64,000 nt of DNA from Littorina saxatilis (lineage: Eukaryota; Mollusca; Gastropoda; Littorinimorpha; Littorinidae), in assembly GCF_037325665.1 (NCBI RefSeq), contig NC_090246.1:41286696-41350695 (forward strand), given 5' to 3'. Below the pieces are notes generated by a model that was given only the letters and a program-made list of their open reading frames with translations, was not told the DNA's origin and searched no databases. Of the stretch, positions 24,101 to 36,100 are shown in pieces (within the stretch, counting starts at the first letter, position 1; each line of letters opens with the position of its first letter). The position numbers and the translations under genes are program-made.

Positions 24101-27100
24101 GAAACGATAAAGAATAAGATGAAATCATTTTTGGATCGATTTCTTAAATTTTATTCGTAAGACTAATTAATCTATTTTCGTTAATTGTGATCACATTTTA
24201 AGAGTAAACATGACATATGTATATATTTTTAGATTCAGAATGTCATGAAGAATACGATGTAATCAATTTTAAATCTGTTTGCGAAAAATCGATTTTAATG
24301 ACAACTTTAATGAGCAAACTCATTAATTTGTAAGCCTCCAAGCTGAAATGCAATACCAAAGTCCGGGCGTCGTCAAAGATTACTTGACCAAAATTTCAAC
24401 CAATCTGGTTTAAAAATGAGAGCGTGACAGTGCCGCCTCAACTTTCACGAAAAGCCGGATATGACGTCATCAAAGACATTTATCAAAACAAGAAGGGCAA
24501 AGCCCATACGACTCACATGCTTTACACATTTTTCCTACCAAAATACATGTGACCTTGACCCAAGGTCAAGGTCATCCAAGGTCATGCAACACAAAGCTGT
24601 TAATTCAAGACATAGGAAGTACAATGGTGCTTATTGGCTCTTTCTACCATGAGATATGGTCACTTTTAGTGGTTCACTACCTTATTTTGGTCACATTTCA
24701 TAAGGGTCAAAGTGACCTTGACCTTGATCATATGTGACCAAATGTGTCTCATGATGAAAGCATAACATATGCCCCACATAATTTTTAAGTTTGAAACAGT
24801 TATCTTCCATAGTTCAGGGTCAAGGTCACTTCAAAATATGTATACAATCCAACTTTGAAGAGCTCCTGTGACCTTGACCTTGAAGCAAGGTAAACCAAAC
24901 TGGTATCAAAAGATGGGGCTTACTTTGCCCTATATATCATATATAGGTGAGGTATTGAATCTCAAAAACTTCAGAGAAAATGTGAAAAATGTGAAAAATA
25001 GCTGTTTTTTAGGCAACATTTATGGCCCCTGCGACCTTGACCTTGAAGCAAGGTCAAGATGCTATGTATGTTTTTGGGGGCCTTGTCATCATACACCATC
25101 TTGCCAAATTTGGTACTGATAGACTGAATAGTGTCCAAGAAATATCCAACGTTAAAGTTTTCCGGACGGACGGACGTCCGGACGGACGGACGACTCGGGT
25201 GAGTACATAGACTCACTTTTGCTTCGCATGTGAGTCAAAAATGAAAAAAACGTCTGGGGATATATCATACCCAGGAACTCCCATGTAAAATTTCATGAAG
25301 ATCGGTCTAGTAGTTTTCTCTAAATCGCTCTACACACACACATACACCACACCCTCGTCTCGATTCCCCCCTCTACGTTAAAACATTTAGTCAAAACTTG
25401 ACTAAATGTAAAAAGATGACCTGCTTATTCATTTACTTTTTTTTTTTTTAAGACAAAAACAAAGAACCCAGCAACTGACGAACTGTTGCCCAGCTTACCT
25501 CCACAAAGTCTCCGTTGTAGAGTTCTTCCAGTGTGACATCCAGATCCATCACAATGTCACCTCCTCGAGGTGTTTCCTGATCTCGTTGATTTCCACCAAA
25601 TCCGAATCCAAAGTCGCCAAAAAAGCTGCCAAAAACAAAAACAGTGCATGCTTTAATTACCATTGTTAAAAGGTTAAGAAGTAGTTATTTTCTGACCTGC
25701 CACAGTAAAACAGAGTTTTCACTCAACAACACAGATAAAAGAGCAAAGAACATCAACACTTCTGACATAATTTGTCAACATAGAAAAACAAACCTTCAGT
25801 ACTAACAGTTACTCTTGCAAAGTTGTACTTGAAGCTAATACAATTTTAAAAGCTTTGGCAATGGCACTGATGCAACATGTGAAAAAGGTAAGGATTGTTA
25901 GCGTACAATATAAGATGTTTGATGGGTTGTTGACAGACCAGCTTTTTTGTTGGTCCGAGGGGGAGCATATCGTCTTTTGTTTCATATTTATTGACCAAGG
26001 CCGAAGGCCGCGGTCAATAAATATGAAACAAAAGTCGATATGCCCCCCGAGGACCGACAAAAAAGCTGGTCTGTCAACAAACCACCAAACATCGTTTTTG
26101 TCATCATTTTGGTAGTGAGAAAATAAGTGCACAATCAACCCAGGGAGCCATGCTTTGAAACACGTGTTCCGTGCTGATAACCACACGAGTCCCGGTTTGA
26201 TAACCACTGGCAATCAAAGCTGGCGTGTGAAAGCAACTTTCTGTGTTTTTGAGTTCATTAAATGTTGAGATGAATATGTCAGGTTTGAGGATGCACAGTT
26301 CTGTAGGTTCATCTCGGTATTCCACCCCCTCGGCTTTCTGTTGTAAATATTAAGCTGAGTGATCGAATGTGGAAGCTACGTTTGGTCAAAGGTCACAGAA
26401 GATTTGCGTCGTGCAGCGAAGGAAAGAATCGCGATCTTGTTTCTGACTCAGTACCTCTTTGTTTTTCATTAGACCTGTCATTCTGCTTGCTCGGCTTTGT
26501 TAGATGTTTGCATATCTTGTTGCTATTTTCTTTGCTTTTATTATTGTTTCTTATTTGTGCTTCGTTTATCGATACGACTTGTGCACGGGTCAAAATGTGT
26601 GTGTCAGGGGTCGTTTTACTTGAACTTGACGTTCGTGTTTCTCCGAACGCCTGTGTATTGAAACACAGATACACGCACTCCATGACTCTGTAAGAAGACA
26701 AAACATATCGCTAGGTTTCATTTGTTTTTGATGAATGTATGACCTTTCATGAAGTAGTTTTGTTTTTTGTTTACTTTTGCCAGTTTGCCAGTTCGTTTTT
26801 GGAAATTTGCAAAGCAGTGTCGTGTCGTCGGTTTAGGTCTGGGGAAACACCAATGAAAAGAGCCGAAGAATCCCCGAGCGTTTCTATTGGGTTTGCTTTT
26901 GATTATCCATGTATAACCTGCTTCCTGCAACTATGGTAACCGGGGATTTATTGCCTGGGGAACATGAGATTTATTTCCCAGGTGCTTGTGAATGAAAACT
27001 CGTGAAAATGATGACAATATAAATTGTCATACCGCATGAAGACCAATGAAGACAGGCTCTGACAACACACAGTTATGAACCTATCACTGGGCTAGGATCG

Positions 27101-30100
27101 ATAGATGCCCTTATAAACTAACCTGGAGAAAGGATCACCACCCATGTCTCCCTGTTTCAATCCCTCTTCTCCATGCCTGTCGTATACCTTTCGCTTCTCC
27201 TCATCTGACAGCACCTGGAGACAGGAAGAGCTATTATTACAACAGACATATTCATCCATGGATAGGCTCCAGATTTTACAAGACACTCACTGCATTATGA
27301 ATACCCGAGTCACAATCCACATTACCCATCATTCCTTCTGGCTCAGAACATGTTTCCAGTTGTTATCAAATTTGAATGGTTACTTCTCTGGTGTTGTTGT
27401 TCCAGCACTATTACTTTCCTTGGCTGATTTCAACAAGAAAAATGTAGATAATAAAGTTTATCTTTTCGATGAGGTTTACTCAAGTTACTGTACATATGGT
27501 TGTTATTTCTGTACAACCCCATAGAAGTTATATTGTCAGAACTACAACCTCACATCCCATGCCAGTGCAAAAAAAGGGCCATGACCCCCTCCCCCCCCCC
27601 CCCCCCTTTATTTGACAATCATACATGTACATGTACTCTAGTACAAATAAGACATAGATAAAGTACAACAAAAAAAGTAAAATCACTTACTGATTTGAGT
27701 CACATAATTTACACATGCCCATCCCATAATCAAACAGTTTATATTGCAAAACAGGCAGTAGAAAGAGGCACTGCACATACCTCATAAGCAGCTCCTAAGT
27801 CTTGAAACCGTTCCGCTGCCTCTGGATCATCCTTGTTTTTGTCAGGATGATGTTCTTTTGCCAGTTTTCGGTACTGTCTTTTGATTTGTTTGATGTCTGC
27901 ATTTTTGGAAACTCCTAGGATTTTGTAAAAATCCCTCCTGAAACACAAGTTTTGTAAAAAGCGTTATGACAGTTTTTACCAATAAAAAACAACATGTTTA
28001 CTTCAAACTTGAACCAATGCTAACTCTGTACTGCCCTGTTCTTATTTCTATAATTTAGCATCTCGAATAATGCAGGAAAAACTCAGCATTGACCTATGTA
28101 ATTTGGAATTGGAGAAGGTGCTCCATGTTGTTTCAGATTCAGTGCATATTAACTGCACCTACCCAGCAAAAACACAATCAGAAACCGAGGATTTCTTGCT
28201 GTTTTTCAAATGTGCGGTCGCTCCCTTAGATACGCTAGATCAGCCTGGCTGCATGGCAAATTTAAACGAAATGGGTATATATATATGCACTGTTAGTTCA
28301 GACTCGACCCAAAGAAACTTACTGATGTAACAAATCTGACATGCCCTTCAGTTCAACTTTAAGTCTCAGTTTTGACTGCTCAAAGTGAATCACGCCATCA
28401 AAAAACACAATGTTTTTAAGGTAGGTGTGGTCAAGGACCTGTGGATGCGACATCATGATACCCAAATATATTGCTCAAATGCAAAACAAAACAAAAAAAC
28501 ATTTTTGAGATGAAGAAAGCCAGATCTTCAAATATACTGTATTAATATTAATTAGTGTATAATATGTTTCTGACCAAAACACTGCTGTTTGACATCCACT
28601 GAAAAAAATATCCTCAACCCTCTTGGCACGATGGGCCACGATCATGGGCCACGATCGTGGCTCGCGTCATAAGGTCACCTTACCTTGCTAACACTGTAAC
28701 AGCTATCTACAGCTGGCCAATCAGAAGGCTGTTATGTTTCTTCATCATTTCCGATCGTCTGCACTGTGTTTCGAACATTTTCCAAGCTTTCATTTACTGA
28801 TTTTCTTGCAAAAATGAGCGATACTGATAGCGACAAGGAGCAGGAAAATAATGATCACTTTACCTGTGACTGTGATGAGTATGTTGTTGACAGTGAAAAT
28901 TAGGAAGGTAAATATGCATTTATTTCTGTTTGTAAATGAACAAGATGCACGTGGTTGCTACTTGTTGAAAAAAAATAGTTGATCTGACTGAATTTGATCG
29001 TCGAGTTAGGCTTGTTTACATTTACTTTTTTTGTTGACAATTACTTCCGCCACTCTGCGGCATGTTTATTTATCCCTTTTTTTTTTACGCTGTACATTCA
29101 TGTACCACTGCAAATCAGACACATTTCATTGCAAAGCTGAACCTTTCTTCTTTCCAATAATATCATATAGTTTTCTGTGTCTAAGGTTATCGTGAGACCA
29201 CTTGCAATTAAAACACAAACGGTACCCATTTTCGGTTTTGCAGGCTCACTTTACGCAAATATTTGGTGAACGCTTTTAAATTTATGCAGTGCCAAGAGAG
29301 TTAAACTTGACTTTGTGTTCCTTGTAAATAATGTTTTAATTAGGAATAAATTAAGAGACTGTCAGTGTCATTATGGTATCTCTCTTGTTACTGAACCTTA
29401 TCAATATCAGTTGCAGCTATCAGTCACGCATGTGAAAAGCTGTTAGTATAAAGCGTTTACTTTCATGAGAATTGGGTAATCTTGAACTTTAGCGTGTTAA
29501 ATTCATAGCTCATAATTCAGAGGCATTTAAGTCTCCAAATTTGTAGAACCTGCACTTGTAATCATAACAAGTCATTTTAGATCCCTTTGAAGTTACGGAA
29601 TGAACTCCGATGAACAGTACGAATGCATTTCATTTACATGGGTCAAAGAAGAAATCATCCGTATAAGCGGACAACTCTTTCGTGTAAATGATGTCCCATG
29701 GGATTGACAACGTGCGCCATTTTCGGTGCATTTTCGACGATCGAACAACCAAATTAATTAATTATGCCTTAGTTTGGAGCTCAATCCGTCAATTAATTTC
29801 ACAACAAAAAATGTTCTTTGGCTTGCTTACAATGAGGGTCACCATGGGGGGGTCTGTGCACGTGCACGTTGAGGCCATGCACGGTGATCCACGGTGCACA
29901 TTACGAAAAAGCTCCATGCACGCCGGACCTCTGTGCACGGTGCACGCTACGAGAATTTCCCCATTCCCATGCACGTTACGTCCAAAAAGCCCATTCCCGG
30001 TGCACGTGGTAAAGCATCGCCCCCCTCTACAATACATGGACTTGTATCAAAAATAAGTAAAGAATGTCACTGGATCCTGAGCTATGAATTCAACACGCTA

Positions 30101-33100
30101 AAGTTCAAGATTACCGAGAATTTGATAAAATAATCCAAGACAGATAACCTCACTCTCGATCTCAGTAATGATGCATATATATATATGATATGCCTGTCAG
30201 TAACATTAACAGGCAGGCTCATACTCATACACTTATTCAAAGAGCAATGATCGTGTAAATAACCCTAAGCCGGTGTCACGAAATTTTCTTTCGCCGAAAT
30301 ATTTTTTCTCCCCCACCAACACGTTTTACTCATTTTTGTACCAAAAACAATTCTTATGCAAAACTATCCTCTGACTACGGGTTAGGGGTAAGTTTGGGAA
30401 TGGGTTAGGTATGTAAACAGTTTTAAAATGCGTCAATTTCTGGCGATGTTTGTGAACGAAGATTTCGGGTATGTCTTAATACCGAATTCCCGCGGACGGC
30501 GTCGATTGAATTTTTAGTTCACAAACATCGCCAGAAATTGACGCATTTTAAAACTGTTTACATACCTAACCCATTCCCAAACTTACCCCTAACCCGTAGT
30601 CAGAGGATGGTTTTGCATAAGAATTGTTTTTGGTACAAAAATGAGTGAAACGTGTTGGTGGGGGAGAAAAAATATTTCGGCGAAAGAAAATTTCGTGACA
30701 CCGGTGTCACGATTTCATCTTTCGCCTGAGTAGCCTACATATTTCCCCCTCGACATATGGTCAAGAGTACAACAGAGCGTCGAGTGCCTGTATCACGAGT
30801 TGGTCACAAAACTAGCCTTGTAAAGGCAACCATTCTACATGCACCTCAATCAAACCTGTTCTAATCTGTTCAAAATAAGTTGATTTCAATATGCATGTCT
30901 TCTTGTGTTCAAATCTGTGTCTGTTGAGTTATATATCTGTGGATTAGTTCGAAAAAGTCGGTTGTCGGCGAAACGCGAAACGTGACACAATTCACACACT
31001 ACACTTTGAAGCTGCATGTTCGCTTTACCAGAGACAATTTGAAACTGAATCAATCATATCATGTTATGAAAGACAAAACAGTTCAATGCAGGTTTACTGT
31101 CAGGACGAACGAATGACCGGCGATGTGTATAATTGCGTTCAAAGGACGGCTGCTTGCGCGTAACCGTCGCGTTAGTTTTTCGTACCGAGTTCGTCTTCAT
31201 TTTAACAACGAGTTGGAAGTCTCGCATAGGTGGGAAACAGCATGATTTTAAAGCTTCTGTCGCTGCCTTCATTTCGGCATAGGACTTTAAGCGGTTTCTT
31301 GATTCCACTCTACATAGCAGTCCAAGGGAAAAATAATTGAAAACCGTGTAAATGTTATGTTACGCGCATGCAACACAAAACGATCCCTCACTAGGACGTG
31401 AACGAGATTTTGCGTAAGCGGCGGCCATTTTGAATATTGTTTACAAAAGAGCTGGTCACATGCTGTTTTGGTCGAAGCATTGATGGATCATTGTGGCGAA
31501 AAAGCATGAGGTAAGTTTTGCTGTTTATGGTTACGTTCATGCAGTTTTGTCAGTGAAAGACATGAAATGCAAGTAAAGTGACCAAAATACATTATCATTT
31601 TTATGAACAACGGCATGAACGTGAAAACAGTGTTAGCAGGGGTTATCTTAGTCGCATTTGGAATTGTGGAAAATGTTTGTTGATTTGTTATGAGCACATG
31701 TTTGTGAGTGACCATGCTTACTTTTGGTGTTACTGTTTTTAATGTTACATGCGTGAATATGTTTGCTTTAGGAGAATGATTTTTACATGTTTTTTAGCGA
31801 GAAGACCAATTTTGGATGTAGTGTTGTGAGATCTCGAAGGATTAAAAAAAATTGTTGCGACTTACCATTTTTTTACCATCTTGACGCGTGATTGTAACTT
31901 AACACGAAAGTACATATCGTTAACGTTACGTACAAGCAAGTGTTGCATTCATTTTAGATCGGGGAAATTTTAAAGGAAAACAAATATGCAATAATCTGAA
32001 CATTTGCATTCTCGATGAATGTGGATGGCCCTGGTACGATCTTAAACCCAAGTTTGAATGTTCTGTTCGTACGTAACCTAACGCAATCACAGTGACAACA
32101 TGCCCGTGTAAAGTTACATGCTAACTATCACCTTGTTGATGGAAACTGAATCTGCAAGTACCTGTCTGATTTTTCAAGATGATGCGTTTTGAATGGCGAT
32201 CTTTAACTTCAGTTTGTGTTTTCGCCTGCACAAGGGATGTTTTAGTGATATATGTGTTTGTATGTAACTTTACTCCATAAAGAGTGGTGTTAAGTTACAC
32301 TCATGTATTTTTCATCACACAAGTTTGGTATAGCAAAATCTATTGAATAGGAGCTTTTTAATACAAATGAATTGTTTGCTTCATGGTAACATTTGAATTA
32401 TAATTGTGCATTATGTTACATGCAGTAAAAACGTGCATGCAAGTAACTTAACACGACAAATGCATGTTATGTACCTGCAGTCATACTGACATTTTCAAAT
32501 GGCATTGCTAAGATGAACTCAGGATTTCATTGACTGGTTCAATCCCACTTTGAAAGGTGACTGGATGGAAACAGTCAACAATTTTGCTTTTCAAACTGTT
32601 TAATGCTTCAAAATAGATTAAAGGTGTTTGCATGTAACATGACACCATATAGGTTTTGTGTAAAGTTACTTTCAAACGTATCTTGAAGAATTTCACATTT
32701 TTGTGCACACTAATTGCACACTATAATGTTCAAAGAGTGGATCATTTAGTACAAGCATTTTTTTTAAACATGTGTTTGAATGGAAAATTTCCTAGATAAA
32801 TTTTCATTTAATTAATATACTTACCCGAATCACATTAGCATTGAGTCACCTGAGATGCTTATCACTGAAAAACGCTTACCCGGCTAAAATTTTTAAAGGG
32901 AAGCAACCCATCACCAAAACGAAAGTGAAAGTAGCTTTGGTAATGGGCCAGCACACTGGGAGTTACCTCCCATACGGGAGTGTGCCACGTCACTTCCTCT
33001 AGGAACACGTGCCTATCTCATACGGTCTTAGAAAAACTTAAAACCATACGCGGGGCAGGTGGGAGGGAATACAGTATGTGATTCGGGTAAGTATATTAAT

Positions 33101-36100
33101 TAAATGAAAATTTATCTAGGAAATTTTCCATTAAATAACATATTCTTACTCCGAATCACATTAGCAGATAACATCAACAAGGCGGTGGGCTAGAAATGAA
33201 TCAAAACTCACCATCAAGTTCTGGACAGGAACTGGCCTGCTGCTATGAGCACTGGAAGGCCTCTGAAGCCATCCTGTCGAAGAGCCGAGACGTCCCGAAG
33301 ATAAAAGTTTAAGAAAACATCTTCAGAACGCCAAAACGTAGTTGTCAGCACCTCCTCTAGACATCTGGAGCGCAGTACTGCCAGAGAGGATGCCCACGCC
33401 CTCATATCATGGGCTCGGGCCGAGTCAAGTGGCAAGGAGGGCATGACCCCCCCCCTCTTTGTGCGACTCCACTCATAAGCTTGCTTAATGAGCGAGGACA
33501 CCCACCAGGCCAACGATACCTTCAACAAACCTTACTCGCGCCTAGAAAAGGGCGAGATAAACAGCAACTTCTGAGAACTAGACCGAAACAGCTGAGTCCG
33601 GGCTAAGTACAGACAAAGAGCCCTCACAGGGCAATTGACCAAATCAAGGTCATCCGGGGCCAAACGCGCTGATCAGAGCCTTGACTCTAACCAGCGGAGA
33701 GGCCTGCCCCGGAGACTGAATCTTGGCCAGGAAATCGGGCCGGAAACGCAAAGATGCGAAACCGTCCGACTCAAAGGAGATATCTCCAGGCTGACCCAAC
33801 AGGGCGTGGCCTCGCCACCCCGTTGGGCCGTCGCCAACAAAAGAAGAACCAGCGCTTAGCGAGTGACATTGAACAGAATGGCCTCGCTCAAAGGCTCAAA
33901 ATCCGCAGAACATAGGAATTCCAGGATTAAAAACAAGTCCCACTTGGGAGCGGGCAAACGAGCTTTAGCTTCCCTAAGAGCAGCCCCTTTAATGACTGCA
34001 GCTATAACGCCCCCGACTCGAACAGACCGACCGATCTGCTAAAGAGTCGCCGAGATAGCGAAGCGCCGGAACCTCAACGAGAAGCCTGAGGCGCCCTGCG
34101 AAGACATGAAAGAGAGGCGGTTGGCGACCTGAATAGAGCGCGAAGCCACCGACCTCACCCCTGTAGCTGAACACCAGGCAGTCCATGCCTTCCAGTGGGA
34201 AGCATAAACTGACGAGGTGGACGCTCTAAGCGAGCGAGCCACCAAGTCCAGACGGATGGAAACCATCAGGAGAGGCAAAGTGGAGCGAATCTGAGCTTGG
34301 AGCTTGTCCACCCTTCTCTGAGAAGGCTGGACAGTCCACGCGACCGTGTCGAAAGACATCCCCAGATAAGTGAATGTCTGTGACGGGGTCAGCTCCGGAT
34401 TTGCCCGGTTGATCGAGAACCCCAACAAGTTGGATTCTCAAAGAACCATTAGGGTATCCTGCGAACAGGCGCTCTGGGACTGGATCATGATGAATCAGTC
34501 GTCCAGATAAGCCCGCAGACGGATACCCTAGGACCTCACCAGTGCACAGAACTGTCTCACCACCATGGTGAAAATCCATGGTGCGAGGGACAGCCCGAAA
34601 GGGAGTGCGCAAAACTGGTAGATCTGATCTCCCCACCGGAACCAAAGCCAATTCCGGCCGGCCGGATGCATAAGAATGAAAGTATGCGTCCTTGAGATCG
34701 ATCAAGGTCACCCAGTCTCCTGGGCAGAGAGAGTCTCGGACCGAGGCTGGCGTCTCCATCTTGACTTTTATCTCACTCAAGAAAGTGTTGAGGAGAGATA
34801 AATCCAAAACGGGACGCCATCCTCCTGACGCTTAGGGAACGGCGAAAAGACGCCCTTAAATCCCAGGGAGCTATGGGCCCGAACTCTCTCCACCGCGCCC
34901 TTCTGCTGCAGAGAGGCAATTTCCGACTGCAAGGCGGAACGTGCTTCCTGCGAGAAGAGGGGCTTGAACCGCGGCGGCACTCGGGTAAGAGGCGCCTTTT
35001 CCTCCCGCCAGAGCAGGCGGAAGCCCGATCTCACCACTCCCACAATCCATTGGCTGTCAACTACCGACATCCAACGAGAAAGCGCACGGGAGGGGCCTCC
35101 CGTCATCACCAAGGTGGAAGGCGGGAGGTGGGTGAGATCGTGAGCGCATCATTGGGGGTGTGGCTTACTCCCAGAGCCGCCACACCCCCTCCCCGATGCC
35201 GTCCTCTTCTTCCCGCCATGAGCGACCGGCAGAGCCTGCCGCTTCTGAGCTGGCTTGAGATTCGACAATGTCTGAGCCTGCTTTTGTTTAGAAGGCTTAG
35301 ACTGTTTCACCCCCTGCAGAGTGAAGTCGAGGAACTGACTGTCCTTGTTCGACTGAATCTCCTTCTGTCTGGCAACCATTGCCAGAGAACAGAAGCGAGA
35401 TTCCTCTGAGACAGGGGAGACTCTCCAGGTCTCCCTAGTAGCCAGCTTCGTGAACTGGGACTGCGAGAGGAAGAGATCCCTCCTACAGAGGACCGCTTGG
35501 GAGAACTGTAGGGAGGAAAGACGCAATTGCTCCTCCTTGACCTTGGCCAAGGTGGTCAAAAGGGCAGAGACATCGTCCGCATATTGTTCTTCACTGAGAG
35601 TGAAAGGAACCAGCGAATCGATCGATGACCGAGACAGAGTTCGAACAAGAGTCTCTGCAACGGAGGACAGTTCGATCTGCCGACGTCCAACCTCCTCAGC
35701 AGAGAGGAGGAAGCCTCAGAAACCGGCAGAACCGGATCATACTTGATCGGTTTAGCCAGAAGAGGCAGCAATTCCCGGAGAACCGGAAGGGTAGCCCTAG
35801 GGAGTGCAAAAGACACCAGCCAGCTCTGGCTCTGAGTGGACAAGCTAAGCTTCCTATTGCCCGTAGGCACAAAGGAAGAGGCTTGAGAAGCCGACGCCAC
35901 CCACTGCTGAGCTGATACCGGAACTGGACCAAAAGGAAGCAGTAACGGAACAGGCACTGGCCGAATACCACTCCCCGCATGTGCTGGACGAACCAGCGAA
36001 TGCAAAAGTTGGTAAGCCACTGACGGAGACTCGGCGAACCGGAAGGAAGAAACATCCTCCTGTGCCGGCCGGAAGTCCACCATGGCCGAAGGAACGAACG

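Larger units (their letters stand above)
20817..25413 (+). repeat. family-A repeat, copy A2, split by a LINE and a family-B element
   Basis: Starts GAAACAAGTCGCGTAAGGCG and TACATTTAGTCAAGCTGTC. It resumes after the LINE at 24080 and after element B at about 25241. It ends with (CA)n, CTCGTCTCGATTCCCCCCTC and the terminal hairpin ACATTTAGTCAAAACTTGACTAAATGT-type arms (about 25384-25410). Element A itself is only about 0.85 kb. It sits in DNAJB11 intron 4. No coding capacity. Confidence 0.8.

Noticed and set aside
28070-28330. 86-codon plus-strand frame in DNAJB11 intron 1
   Set aside because: No motif and no splice or promoter evidence; consistent with chance.
30375-30420. Telomere-like GGGTTAGG stretches
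   Set aside because: Only isolated GGTTAGG occurrences appear, inside the arms of a foldback, with no tandem array.
31054-31308. 84-codon minus-strand frame ([20 protein letters not shown]...)
   Set aside because: No recognisable domain, splice partner or upstream signal; it lies in a repeat-laden intron. It may be a retained fragment but cannot be supported.
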